64,000 nucleotides of DNA from Pseudosporangium ferrugineum (GTDB lineage Bacteria > Actinomycetota > Actinomycetes > Mycobacteriales > Micromonosporaceae). Below, in pieces: positions 1-8,129 of this stretch. Every line of letters starts with the position of its first letter. Position 1 is the stretch's first letter. The notes beneath the pieces are model-generated. The model was not told the DNA's origin, made no database searches, and saw only the letters and a program-made list of their open reading frames with translations. The stretch covers positions 186,001 through 250,000 of the forward strand of contig NZ_PVZG01000012.1 of assembly GCF_003002065.1 (NCBI RefSeq). Direction: 5' to 3'. Made by a program: the position numbers and the translations under genes.

Positions 1-89
1 TGCGCGATCCGCTGCATCCAGGTGCCGACGTTGGCACCCGACAGGCCGATCAGCCACATCCGGTAGTTACGGTTCTGGAGTACGGACAC
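1..89 (-). CDS. MFS transporter, N-terminal fragment (cut by window edge)
   Basis: Only the first 29 or so codons are inside the window. Reading leftward from a GTG at 87-89, preceded by GGGGAG at good spacing, the translation gives an N-terminus with a short basic segment (QNRNYR), then MWLIGLSGANVGTWMQRIA. The pattern N-Y-R-x-W-L-x-G...N-x-G-T-W-M-Q-R-x-A is the first membrane helix signature of DHA3-type major facilitator exporters. It follows the epimerase gene by 24 nt on the same strand, so it is probably the last visible gene of the biosynthetic operon and could export its product. The export role is inference from context; the family call rests on a short stretch. Confidence 0.7.
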   Translation of the reverse strand, partial: MSVLQNRNYRMWLIGLSGANVGTWMQRIA

Positions 90-113
90 GAACGCTCCCC
101 ATCCGGGCCCCGG

Positions 114-1124
114 TCAGCGGGACGGCCGCACCTGCGCGGCACCCGGCACGCCGCCGGTCGCCGACATCCACTCGAGCTGGCGTTGCAGGCCCTCCCGCAG
201 GCTGACCGCCGATCGGTAGCCGATCACCCGCTCGGCCTCCTTGACGTCCGCCCGGGTGAACGGGACGTCGCCCGCCTCCGCCGGCGCGAAGGTCACCGGC
301 ACCGGCCGGCCGGTCACCTCGCCGACCAGGTCCAGCAGGTCGAGGACCGTGACGATCTCGCCGGTGCCGACGTTCACCACGGCCGTCCGCGCGTCCGCGC
401 CCATCGCCAGCAGGTTCGCCCGCACGACGTCGCCGACGAAGGTGAAGTCCCGCTGCTGGCGGCCGTCGCCGAAGACGGTCATGGGCTCGCCGGTCAGCGC
501 GGCGCGGATCATCCGGCCGATGGCCATGTCGTCGCGCTGGCGGGGCCCGTACACGGTGAAGTAGCGCAGGGCGATCACGCTGACCGTCGCGTCCGGGCGC
601 ATCGCGTGGACCAGGGCGAGCTGCTCCCCGGCGAGCTTGGTGACCCCGTACGGCGACATCGGGCTGGGCGCCAGCGACTCGTCGAACGCGGCCACGTCGG
701 TGCGGCCGTACACGCTGGACGACGAGGAAACGACGACCCGGCGTACGCCCGCGGCTGCCGCCGCCTCCATGACCCGGTGGGTGGCGAGGATGTTGCTGTC
801 GCAGTACTGGCCGAACCGGCTGCCCCAGGACGTCCGTACGCCCGGCTGCGCGGCCAGGTGGAACACGGTGTCGACGCCCTCGAACTCCTCGGCCGTGACG
901 TCAAGCAGGTCGGCGCGCAGGAGCCGGAAGCCGTCGTGGCGTTCCAGGGGGGCGAGGTTGCGGCCGACGCCGTCCGGGTCCCGCAGGCAGCTGTCGATGC
1001 CCAGCACCTGGGAGCCGTAGCCGAGCAGCGCCTCCGCGACGTGCGAGCCGATGAAGCCGGCGGCGCCGGTGACCACGGTGCGCCCGGGCACGGTCACCGG
1101 CGCACCGGCCAGGTCGTCGCTCAT
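114..1124 (-). CDS. NAD-dependent epimerase/dehydratase (nucleotide-sugar SDR)
   Basis: A 336-residue extended short-chain dehydrogenase. The Rossmann nucleotide-binding motif TGAAGFIGSH lies near residues 19-28, a Ser-rich stretch ending SSVYG precedes the catalytic YGVTK, and the C-terminal half has the YGPRQR...RDFTFVGDVV pattern of UDP-glucose 4-epimerase and UDP-glucuronate epimerase relatives. Such enzymes oxidise and re-reduce a sugar nucleotide at C4 using tightly bound NAD. The ATG overlaps the stop of the upstream monooxygenase (ATGA), so translation is coupled. In an aromatic polyketide operon it most likely supplies or modifies a sugar for glycosylation, but no glycosyltransferase is visible in the window and the substrate cannot be read from the sequence. 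Confidence 0.88.
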   Translation of the reverse strand: MSDDLAGAPVTVPGRTVVTGAAGFIGSHVAEALLGYGSQVLGIDSCLRDPDGVGRNLAPLERHDGFRLLRADLLDVTAEEFEGVDTVFHLAAQPGVRTSWGSRFGQYCDSNILATHRVMEAAAAAGVRRVVVSSSSSVYGRTDVAAFDESLAPSPMSPYGVTKLAGEQLALVHAMRPDATVSVIALRYFTVYGPRQRDDMAIGRMIRAALTGEPMTVFGDGRQQRDFTFVGDVVRANLLAMGADARTAVVNVGTGEIVTVLDLLDLVGEVTGRPVPVTFAPAEAGDVPFTRADVKEAERVIGYRSAVSLREGLQRQLEWMSATGGVPGAAQVRPSR

Positions 1125-1441
1125 CGGCCCGCGCCCGGGGCGTCGGCCCCGTCGACGGCGAGGTGGTAGATGGTGCGCTCCACCGGCCCGGCCCAGAACT
1201 CGCGGAACGGCACGGTCATCTCCCGGTGCACGGGCGCGTCCTCCCAGGCCCGGAACTTCTCCTCGCTCTCCCAGGTGCCGAGCAGGACGAAACGGTCGGC
1301 GTCCGAGCCGTCGCGCAGCAGCCGGTCCGACACGTGCCCCGGCGTGCCCTTGACGGTCGCGCTGACCTTCGCGAACGCCTCCTCGAAGCCCGGGCCGCTG
1401 CCCGGCTTGACCTTCGCGGCGACGGTGACGAAGACGGTCAT
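1121..1441 (-). CDS. Antibiotic biosynthesis monooxygenase (ABM) family protein
   Basis: A 106-residue single-domain protein. It begins MTVFVTVAAKVKPG and carries the ferredoxin-like alpha+beta ABM pattern: an early beta strand, a helix with EEAFAKVSATVKGTPGH, then the strand RFVLLGTWESEEKFRAWEDAPVH. ABM-fold proteins include cofactor-free quinone-forming monooxygenases that oxidise aromatic polyketides, and also some cyclases. The ATG is preceded by GGAG and overlaps the stop of the preceding ABM gene. Longer upstream extension in the same frame was rejected because it runs through that neighbour. Two ABM genes in tandem suggest a pair or heterodimer acting on the same intermediate; this is inference. 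Confidence 0.85.
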   Translation of the reverse strand: MTVFVTVAAKVKPGSGPGFEEAFAKVSATVKGTPGHVSDRLLRDGSDADRFVLLGTWESEEKFRAWEDAPVHREMTVPFREFWAGPVERTIYHLAVDGADAPGAGR

Positions 1442-1755
1442 GAGAACTCCTTGTGGTCGATGATGGTCAGCACGTCCATGCCGACGCTGGTACGCAGGTC
1501 CCGCAGCGCCGCGGTCTGCTCGTCCTGGCGCCGGCTGTGCTCGAAGCGGCTGTACGACAGCGCGTCGGTCCAGTCCGAGGTGATCACGTAGCGCAGTTCG
1601 CTCTCGCCGGAGCGGCTCAGCGTCTGGCGCAGGCACCCGGGCTGCTTGCGGACCCACTCGGACACCCGGCGCCACTCGCGTTCGAAGTCGGCGGCGGCCG
1701 CCCGCGGGACGGTCATGGTCAGCACGGCACGGACGGCGCCGGTGGGGGTCGTCAT
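1438..1755 (-). CDS. Antibiotic biosynthesis monooxygenase (ABM) family protein
   Basis: A 105-residue protein with the ABM dimeric alpha/beta-barrel pattern. An N-terminal strand AVLTMTVP is followed by the helix FEREWRRVSEWVRKQPGC and the strand ELRYVITSDWTDALSYSRFEHS. The conserved W-x-x-x-x-x-Y-x-x-F-x-x-S spacing is typical of small polyketide-cluster ABM proteins. Its ATG (1753-1755) overlaps the stop of the upstream SDR gene, and its own stop overlaps the start of the next ABM gene, so all three are translationally coupled. The two ABM paralogues are clearly different in sequence and are not a recent duplication. Expected to oxidise or help cyclise an aromatic polyketide intermediate in the cytoplasm. 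Confidence 0.85.
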   Translation of the reverse strand: MTTPTGAVRAVLTMTVPRAAAADFEREWRRVSEWVRKQPGCLRQTLSRSGESELRYVITSDWTDALSYSRFEHSRRQDEQTAALRDLRTSVGMDVLTIIDHKEFS

Positions 1756-2492
1756 CAGATGCCCCCGTCGACCACGATCGTCTGCCCGGAGACGAAGCGG
1801 CTGAGGTCGCTGCCCAGGAAGAGCACCACGTCGGCGACGTCGGCGGCGGTGCCCAGCCGCTGCAGGGCGGCCAGCTTCTCGTACCGGGCGCGGATCTCGG
1901 GCGTCATGCCCGCGGCCTGGTCCGTCTCGATGATGCCGGGCGCCACCACGTTGGACCGGATCCCGCGCGGCCCGACCTCCTTGCACAGCGACCGGTTGAA
2001 GCCGACGACGCCCGCCTTCGACGCCGTGTAGTGGGTGCGGGCCACCATGCCCACCGCGGCCACCGCCGAGGCGATGTGCACGATCGACGCGCCGTCGGCG
2101 AGCAGCGGCAGCGCCGCCCTGGTCACCGCCATGGTCCCGCCGAGGTTCGTGGCGAGCACCCGGTCCCACTCCTCGTCGGGCATGTCGTCGAGGGTCCGGT
2201 GGCTGACCACGCCGGCGTTGTTCACCAGCACGTCGATGCCGCCGAGCGCCTCGCCGGCCCGGGCCACGAACGCCGCGGCGTCCGCCCGCGAGCCGATGTC
2301 GGCCACGTCGACCACGTTGCCGTCGCCGTGTTCCTTCAGCTCCTGCCGCAGCGACGCGGCGGCGGGGCTCTCGGTACGGCCACAGGTGTGCACCGTCGCA
2401 CCCTGCGCGGCGAACGCCACGGCGATGGCGCGGCCGATGCCCCGGGTGCCCCCGGTCACCACGACCCTCGCGCCTGTTACGTCCACGTTCAC
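1755..2492 (-). CDS. SDR family oxidoreductase (FabG-like ketoreductase)
   Basis: A 245-residue classical short-chain dehydrogenase. It shows the TGGTRGIGRAIA cofactor loop (Gly-x3-Gly-x-Gly), NNAG near residue 90, a catalytic serine in HIASAVAAVG, and the active-site YTASK. The C-terminal FVSGQTIVVDGGI is the usual ending of FabG-type enzymes. Arg in the cofactor loop and CGRTE after beta-2 favour NADP(H). In type II polyketide clusters such enzymes reduce a keto group on the nascent chain or a tailored quinone. It is the fourth gene of the leftward operon, 11 nt downstream of the amidohydrolase gene and overlapping the first ABM gene by ATGA. Confidence 0.9.
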   Translation of the reverse strand: MNVDVTGARVVVTGGTRGIGRAIAVAFAAQGATVHTCGRTESPAAASLRQELKEHGDGNVVDVADIGSRADAAAFVARAGEALGGIDVLVNNAGVVSHRTLDDMPDEEWDRVLATNLGGTMAVTRAALPLLADGASIVHIASAVAAVGMVARTHYTASKAGVVGFNRSLCKEVGPRGIRSNVVAPGIIETDQAAGMTPEIRARYEKLAALQRLGTAADVADVVLFLGSDLSRFVSGQTIVVDGGI

Positions 2493-2503
2493 GGTTTGCT
2501 CCT

Positions 2504-3478
2504 TCAGCTCGTCAACTGGTGCGCGGGCGCGACCGGCAGGCCGTACAGCGCGGCGGCGTTGCCCTCGGCGATGAGTTCGCGGTCGGCCGGGGGCAGGCCG
2601 GCGCCGGCGACCATGCGCACGGTGCGGTCGAGGACGTCCATCAGCGGCGGGGCGTCCGTACCGAAGAGCACGTGGCCGGCGCCGAAGGCCGTGACGTTCG
2701 CGGCCAACGCGGCCGGGGTGGGGTTGGAGGTGTCGACGTAGATCCGGGCGAGCGACTCGCTCGGCGGCCGGCGCAGCGCCGGCCGCTTGATCTCCGCGTG
2801 CGGCGGCCGGGGGCTCGCCGCCATCACGTCGAGCTTCTCGCCGAGCAGGGCCAGCCCGCCGCCGCCGGCCGCGGCCACCAGGACCAGGTCCGGGTAGCGC
2901 TCCAGCCAGCCGGCGCAGACGATCGACGCCACGCCCGCCGTCACGTCGTTGAACCGGGCCAGGTGCTCGACCATCGCGAGGTCGGTGAAGCTGCCCGAGC
3001 CGACCGGCGCGGCCGGCGGGTGCAGCAGCACGGGCACCCGCAGCTCGTCGGCGAGGGCGAAGAAGTCCGCCGCGCGGGGCGAGCCGAGGTATTCGCCGTC
3101 GATGCTGGTGTTGACGACGAGGCCGGCGAAACGCCAGTCCGCCACCAGGTCGCGGGCCTGCGCCAGCATGGCGTCGCCGCCGAAGGGATCCACGTACGCG
3201 TACGTGCGCAGCGCCTCCGGATAGCTGTCGACCAGCCGGGCCATCAGCTCGTTGTGCGCCTTGACCTGGTCCGCGCTCTGCCGGTAGTTGTCCGCGGCGC
3301 CGGTGGGGAGCATGCTGCCCGCCCCCACCGGACTGCCGATGACGGTGTACCGGATGCCGAGCGCCCGCTTGCGCTCGATGGCCGCCGCCGGATCGCGCAG
3401 GGCGGGCGGTCCGCCGCCCCGTTCACCCGGCGGGCTGAGATGCCCGTGTACGTCGATGAAAGTCATCGTGTCCATCAC
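2504..3478 (-). CDS. Amidohydrolase family protein (ACMSD-like metal-dependent hydrolase)
   Basis: About 324 residues with the amidohydrolase-2 pattern: FIDVHGHLSP near the N-terminus (the metal-binding H-x-H), a central WRFAGLVVNTSIDGEYL, LLHPPAAP, and the C-terminal LFGTDAPP in which the Asp is the usual metal ligand and base. The family includes decarboxylases of ACMSD type and hydrolases, acting on aromatic or keto-acid substrates. In this operon it may act on a polyketide intermediate, for example in decarboxylation or retro-aldol cleavage; this is inference. The start is either the GTG at 3476-3478 or the next ATG (3473-3475); GGAG lies just upstream and suits both. Confidence 0.82.
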   Translation of the reverse strand: MMDTMTFIDVHGHLSPPGERGGGPPALRDPAAAIERKRALGIRYTVIGSPVGAGSMLPTGAADNYRQSADQVKAHNELMARLVDSYPEALRTYAYVDPFGGDAMLAQARDLVADWRFAGLVVNTSIDGEYLGSPRAADFFALADELRVPVLLHPPAAPVGSGSFTDLAMVEHLARFNDVTAGVASIVCAGWLERYPDLVLVAAAGGGGLALLGEKLDVMAASPRPPHAEIKRPALRRPPSESLARIYVDTSNPTPAALAANVTAFGAGHVLFGTDAPPLMDVLDRTVRMVAGAGLPPADRELIAEGNAAALYGLPVAPAHQLTS

Positions 3479-3510
3479 GTTCTCCGTTCCGCCGGGTGCC
3501 GGGCGCCGGG

Positions 3511-4263
3511 CTACAGCCGGCCGATGGGTGGCGCACCCGGCGGCGGCGCGGCCAGGGCGGTGGAGAACTCGAACTTGCCGAGCACCGGGATCGTGGCGCC
3601 GTAGAGGCCGTCCGCGGCCGGGCTCAGCAGGAAGTCGACGACCTTCGCCACCGAGTCCGGCTTCGTCGCCTGCTCGAAGTCGGCGTGCGGCCGCTGCCGG
3701 CGCGCCTCGGGCGTGTCCGCCATGGTCATCACCACGATGTTGGCGTGCACGCCACGGTGCTTGACCTCGTGCGACAGTCCGCGCACCCAGGCCTGGAGCG
3801 CCGCCTTGCTGGCGGCGTAGCCCGCGAAGCCGGGGAACGGCTCGCTGGCCAGCACCGAGCTGATGTAGACGAGGTGGCTCTTCTCGCCCAGCTGCGGCAG
3901 CACCGCCTTGGTCGCGGTGATGGCGGCGAGGACGTTGGTCTCGAACAGCCGCCGGTACGCCGCCAGGTCGGTCAGCATGACCGGCCCGACCGCGAAGTCG
4001 CCGATGAGGTTGACCAGGCCGTCGACGTGGCCGAAGCGCTCGACCACGTCGCCGACCGCGCGGCCCGCCAGCAGCGGGTCCGCCATGTCGGTGACCACCG
4101 GGAAGACGGCCTCCTCGCCGTACTCGGCGGCCAGCTTCGCCAGCTTCTCCTCGTTACGGCCGGTGATGACCACCCGGTGACCGGCGGCGACCAGGCGGGC
4201 CACGACGTCCGGGCCGAGCGCGCCGGTGGCGCCGGCGACGAGGATGACCCGCGCGTCACTCAT
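3511..4263 (-). CDS. SDR family oxidoreductase
   Basis: A 250-residue short-chain dehydrogenase with GATGALGPDVVARL in place of the more usual GxxxGxG loop, TGRNEEKLAKLA after beta-2, VYISSVLAS with the catalytic serine, and the active-site YAASKAALQAW. It ends in a Pro-rich tail after the final strand instead of the normal VDGG motif. The start ATG overlaps the last codons of the SchA/CurD-like gene by 8 nt. It is the second gene of the operon and differs strongly from the FabG-like SDR two genes downstream, so the two probably act on different positions of the product. Confidence 0.88.
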   Translation of the reverse strand: MSDARVILVAGATGALGPDVVARLVAAGHRVVITGRNEEKLAKLAAEYGEEAVFPVVTDMADPLLAGRAVGDVVERFGHVDGLVNLIGDFAVGPVMLTDLAAYRRLFETNVLAAITATKAVLPQLGEKSHLVYISSVLASEPFPGFAGYAASKAALQAWVRGLSHEVKHRGVHANIVVMTMADTPEARRQRPHADFEQATKPDSVAKVVDFLLSPAADGLYGATIPVLGKFEFSTALAAPPPGAPPIGRL

Positions 4264-4645
4264 GCTTGCCGGCCGAGGCAGCGGTGGGGACGTAGCCCTC
4301 CGGGATCCGGCTGGTGACGGTCTTCATCATCGCCTTGGCGAAGAAGGCGCGGGCACCCTCGGGGGTGCTCATGTCGCGCTTGTCCTCCTCGACGAGGTAC
4401 TTGTCGAGCTCCCGCTCCACGTACTGGATGCTGGGGTCCTGGGACAGGTGCGCCATGATCTTCGGGAACGCGCCCTCGAACTCGATCATCCGCACGACGG
4501 TGCCGCCCCGCATGAACACCGAGGTGCTCACCAGACGGGTGTTCTCGTCGATCTGCGGCTGCGGCGGGTCATAACTCGACAGCAGTTTCTCCACTGCTTC
4601 CTCGGTCCCCGGACGGACCCGGAACGTTACGGCGTAACGCGGCAT
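4256..4645 (-). CDS. SchA/CurD-like domain protein of an aromatic polyketide cluster
   Basis: A 129-residue protein beginning MPRYAVTFRVRPGTEEAVEKLLSSY. It contains the characteristic RLVSTSVFMRGGTVVRMIEFEG stretch and a C-terminal helix region with FFAKAMMKTVTSRIP. This is the pattern of the SchA/CurD family, first seen in spore pigment and curamycin type II PKS clusters, where a role in polyketide oxidation or cyclisation is suspected but not well defined. It is the first gene of the leftward operon. It starts with a solid ATG, and the roughly 170 nt upstream contain no gene, so the operon promoter probably lies there. It is the best single marker that genes 1-4645 belong to an aromatic polyketide pathway. 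Confidence 0.85.
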   Translation of the reverse strand: MPRYAVTFRVRPGTEEAVEKLLSSYDPPQPQIDENTRLVSTSVFMRGGTVVRMIEFEGAFPKIMAHLSQDPSIQYVERELDKYLVEEDKRDMSTPEGARAFFAKAMMKTVTSRIPEGYVPTAASAGKHE

Positions 4646-4819
4646 CGTGCGCCTCCATCGTCTCGATCTGCTGACGCCCCGGGGCCCTTTCCGGGCCCGG
4701 CGTCCGGCACGACCCGAACGCTACGGACGCGTTTCCGGACGGTCTTCCCACCGCCGTAGGGGACCCCCGCTCCCCCGCCCGGAGGAGACCCCCGCCCACC
4801 TTTCTGAGGGTCGCCCCAC

Positions 4820-4862
4820 AATGGTTCGCCGCCGTGTCCGGAGAACACGACGGCGAACCATT
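4820..4862 (-). terminator. Strong hairpin terminator downstream of the GH2 gene
   Basis: An 18-bp inverted repeat: left arm 4820-4837, loop 4838-4844 (CCGGAGA), right arm 4845-4862. The arms are perfectly complementary apart from one position that can form a G-U pair. It lies 11 nt after the stop of the GH2 gene on the minus strand. On the plus strand it is followed by TTTT, so it could also stop transcription in that direction. It isolates the polyketide operon from the glycosidase. Confidence 0.8.
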
Positions 4863-4873
4863 TTCGGTACGGT

Positions 4874-7042
4874 CTATTGCGGATCGACGCTCCAGTGCAC
4901 GGTGTCGGTGAGCCGCCTGCCGCCCGCCGACGACACCGCGGTCACCACGTTGTCTCCCGGGGCGAGCCGCACGCCCGGCCACGTCACCACGTGGTAGGCG
5001 TCCGGGCTCCGGGTGCCGGCGGAGACCCCGTTGACGTACAGCGTCACCGGGCCGCTGTTGCCGAACGCCGTCACGTCCGCGACCGTTCTCGGCCGTACGG
5101 TGAAACGCCGCTCGGTCAGATACAGCATCGGGTCCGGGTTCCAGTTCGCCTTGTAGTAGAAGAAGGCGTCCTTGCGGACCGTACGGTCGTCGGTGATCAG
5201 TCCCTTGTTGTTGAGCCCCTGCACGCCGCCCTCGTCCCGCCCGTCCGACGCGAAGTCGAAGAGCACGAAGGCCCAGCTGGCGAACAGGTACGGCCGCTGC
5301 GCGATCTGCCGCCAGTGCGAGTCGTGGAAGCGGGTCTGCAACTCCTCGTACGGCGGGTCGAGGTACGGCGACTCCGACGGCGGCGGATCCTGCGCGTGCA
5401 GGGCGGGACTGCCGCCGGCGCCGTACTCGGTGACGGCGAACGGCTTGTCCGGCTGGGCCGCGTGGTTGGCGTCGGCCCAGAGCCCGAACAGGTCGGAGGT
5501 GCCGAAGTACCAGCCCTCGTAGCGGTGGTAGCCGGTGGCGGTGGTGTACCCGACGGACGGGTCGTCGTCGGCCACGCAGCACGTCGCGTACGCGTCGACC
5601 CGGCTCGGATCCAGGGCCCGCAGCAGCGCGCTCAGCTCGATCAGCACGTGGTTGGGGTCCGGGCCCTCCTTGAACGTCACCTCGTTGCCGATGCTCCAGA
5701 ACGCCACCGACGGGTGGTTGAAGTTCTGCAGGACCAGCTCGCGCAGTTGCTGCCGCACGCCGGCGATGAACGCGGGATCGTCCGAGGACTTGTGCATGAA
5801 CGGAATCTCGGTCCAGAGCAGCAGGCCGTCGGCGTCGGCCCGGTCGTAGACGTACGCGTCGTGCTGGTAGTGGACCAGGCGCACGCTGGTGGCGCCGATC
5901 TCGCGGACGACGTCCAGGTCCCGGGCCATCTGGGCGCGGCTCACCGCGAAGCCCTCCGGCTCCCGCCCCTGGTGCATGTTCACCCCGTACAGCCGGTACG
6001 GGCTCCCGTTGAGCAGGAAGCCGCTCGTGGAGTCGACCGCGACCGTACGGATGCCGAGCGGTTGCACCACCGTGTCGGAGCTGCGGGCCGCGCCGGGACG
6101 CACGACGTCGACCCGGATCCGGTACAGGTACGGGTCGATCCGGCCCTGCCACAGATGCGGCCGGGCGATCCGCACCGTGCGCGTCACGCTGTTCACCGCC
6201 CCGGCGGCCAGCCGGATCCGGCTCGCGGCGACCGGCGCGGCGGGACGGCCCCGGGCGTCGGTGACGCTCACGACCACCTCCACGCTCCGGGCCGCCCCGG
6301 TGTCGTTGGCGACCCGGGTCTCCACGGAGACGTCGGCGGCGCCGTCGCGCAGCGCCGTCCGCGCGTACACGCCGGGGGCGCCGTCGTGCAGGAGGTCCAC
6401 GTGGACGTCGCCGGTGCGGACCAGGCGTACGCCGCGGTAGAGGCCGCCGTACTGGACCCAGTCGTCGCTCAGCGGCGCCACCGCGGGATCGGGCGCGTTG
6501 TCGACCCGCACGGCGACGACCGCCGTGGCGCCGGGCCGTACGCCGGTCAGCGGGGCCCGGAACCGGCTGTAGCCACCCTTGTGGGAGGCCACCGGCCGGC
6601 CGTCGACGTACACGTCGGCCACGGCGTTGGCGCCGTCGAACTCGAGGTGGCCGACGCCGGTGGCGGGCGCGGTGACGAGCCGCCGGTACCAGCCGGCGCC
6701 GCGGTAGTAGCCGGAGACGCCGTCGTGGCCGTCGATGTCGTTCCAGGTGTGCGGGAGAGCGACCGCGGACCACGAGCTGTCGTCGAAGTCCGGGAGCCGT
6801 GCGCCGGCCGGGTCACCCTTCGTGAACCGCCATCCGGTGGTCAGTTCGGCGGTGGTGCGGCCGGCCGTCGCCGGGACCCGCGGATCACCCCCGGGCGTCG
6901 CGGCCGAGGCCGGGGAGGCCGACGCGACGGCGGCGGCCAGCATCATCGGTACGGCGAGCAGCGCGAGGCGGCGCCGTAACGGGCGGACGGTATGGAAGCG
7001 GCCGGCAGCGCCGGCCGTAACGGGGAAAAACGGGGCAGACAT
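4874..7042 (-). CDS. Secreted glycoside hydrolase family 2 (beta-galactosidase/glucuronidase-like)
   Basis: A 722-residue secreted enzyme. The N-terminus has arginines, a hydrophobic LALLAVPMMLAAAVA helix and an Ala-rich cleavage region (ASASPASAATPGG), so it is a Sec or Tat-like export signal. After it come the GH2 sugar-binding domain (residues about 65-230; GWYRRLVT, YVDGRPVASHKGGYSRFR), an immunoglobulin-like domain, and the TIM barrel starting at GVNMHQGREPEG. The general acid/base is Glu454 in SIGNEVT and the nucleophile is Glu539 in VTEYGAGG. The ATG at 7040-7042 is chosen because AAAGGGG precedes it; the frame stays open far upstream only because of GC bias. The enzyme should release non-reducing beta-linked sugars outside the cell; which sugar is unknown. 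Confidence 0.9.
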   Translation of the reverse strand: MSAPFFPVTAGAAGRFHTVRPLRRRLALLAVPMMLAAAVASASPASAATPGGDPRVPATAGRTTAELTTGWRFTKGDPAGARLPDFDDSSWSAVALPHTWNDIDGHDGVSGYYRGAGWYRRLVTAPATGVGHLEFDGANAVADVYVDGRPVASHKGGYSRFRAPLTGVRPGATAVVAVRVDNAPDPAVAPLSDDWVQYGGLYRGVRLVRTGDVHVDLLHDGAPGVYARTALRDGAADVSVETRVANDTGAARSVEVVVSVTDARGRPAAPVAASRIRLAAGAVNSVTRTVRIARPHLWQGRIDPYLYRIRVDVVRPGAARSSDTVVQPLGIRTVAVDSTSGFLLNGSPYRLYGVNMHQGREPEGFAVSRAQMARDLDVVREIGATSVRLVHYQHDAYVYDRADADGLLLWTEIPFMHKSSDDPAFIAGVRQQLRELVLQNFNHPSVAFWSIGNEVTFKEGPDPNHVLIELSALLRALDPSRVDAYATCCVADDDPSVGYTTATGYHRYEGWYFGTSDLFGLWADANHAAQPDKPFAVTEYGAGGSPALHAQDPPPSESPYLDPPYEELQTRFHDSHWRQIAQRPYLFASWAFVLFDFASDGRDEGGVQGLNNKGLITDDRTVRKDAFFYYKANWNPDPMLYLTERRFTVRPRTVADVTAFGNSGPVTLYVNGVSAGTRSPDAYHVVTWPGVRLAPGDNVVTAVSSAGGRRLTDTVHWSVDPQ

Positions 7043-7248
7043 AAGGCACCCCTTTCGTGGGCTGCCCGACGCTAGCCGCGTGACCTGCGCAGAGTCGCCC
7101 ACCGCCGGGGCGACGGCGACGGCCCCCTGGCCGGTGGAGAACGATCCGGAGGCGATGGATGAACGGCCGAGGCGGGGTCGGCGCTCCGGATCGCCGCGGG
7201 GCCCTTTCCGGCTCCTCCCCCGGCCGTGCCCACCAGGTGAACGGCCGG

Positions 7249-7926
7249 TTACGCGGAGTGTCGTGTGACCCGCGCGGGAACACCCGTCAGCTCGAGCGTC
7301 GTATCCATCGACGTCCCGGGCCACCCGGACGGGTCGGCGTGCCGTGCGGGCCGCGCCCGGTGCGGCGGTGGCGGCGGCTCCGCCACCCGGGTGGCCGCCC
7401 GTACCAGCCGCTCCCCGAGCAGCACCACCAGCCCGATCCCGGCGCCGGCCAGCGCGCCACCGCTGTTGTAGAGCCAGTCCGCGGCGGAGGCGACCCGCAC
7501 CCCGCTGACCGCCTGCCACCCCTCGATCCCGAAGGACAGCACACCCCCGCCGACGGCGGTCCACACCGCGCGGCGGGTGGCGAGCGCCCCGAGGACACCC
7601 AGCGGAACGAACAGGAGCAGGTTCGCCACCCGCTCGTCGTGCGCGGCCGGGGCGTCCAGAGCGGCCCGGAACGTCGACTCGTGCAGGAACGACCGGACGT
7701 AGTCCGCCATCCGGTGCACGGCACCGTCCTGCCACCCGGGCGCCTCCACCGGCACGGTGAAGACCAGGATCGGCGCCAGCGACAGCAGCGCCGGCAGGCT
7801 CCACCCCGGCCGCCACCCCAGCAACCGCGACAGCGGCCAAAACAGCACGCCGGCCGCCAGGGCACAGCACACCAGCAACGCCACGGCCCCGGGCCGACCG
7901 AGCGCCAGGTCCAGCTGATATCCCAC
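7249..7926 (-). CDS. VanZ-like family membrane protein
   Basis: A 225-residue membrane protein with about five hydrophobic segments. The diagnostic part is ERVANLLLFVPLGVLGAL followed by SFGIEGWQAVSGVRVASAADWLYNSGGALAG, which matches the VanZ-like N-x-x-x-F-x-P-x-G and the E-x-x-Q...R-x-x-x-x-x-D-x-x-x-N-x-x-G pattern. VanZ of the VanA cluster gives low-level teicoplanin resistance; most actinobacterial relatives have no known role. The C-terminus is a basic, Pro-rich cytoplasmic tail. It starts at GTG 7924-7926 with GGAGGG upstream. There are no van resistance genes nearby, so a glycopeptide role is not implied. Confidence 0.8.
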   Translation of the reverse strand: MGYQLDLALGRPGAVALLVCCALAAGVLFWPLSRLLGWRPGWSLPALLSLAPILVFTVPVEAPGWQDGAVHRMADYVRSFLHESTFRAALDAPAAHDERVANLLLFVPLGVLGALATRRAVWTAVGGGVLSFGIEGWQAVSGVRVASAADWLYNSGGALAGAGIGLVVLLGERLVRAATRVAEPPPPPHRARPARHADPSGWPGTSMDTTLELTGVPARVTRHSA

Positions 7927-8129
7927 CGAACGTCCCTCCCGACCGCGACGACAACCCGGCCGAGTCTGCCGACCATGACGTATGGGGACGATAAAAGCGC
8001 TGCTCAGAGGCGGTTCGGGGGCGGCGCGGCGGGCGCCGGGCCGGGCGGCCCGGGTTGCCCGGTCACGCGAGCGCCTCTAGCGTCATCGCGGCCGGTCGGC
8101 GCAGGTGGAGCGAGGGTGAGGGAGGCGGG

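Noticed and set aside
7249..7926. Glycopeptide resistance gene
   Set aside because: The VanZ-like family is large and mostly unrelated to resistance; no vanHAX or ligase genes are near.
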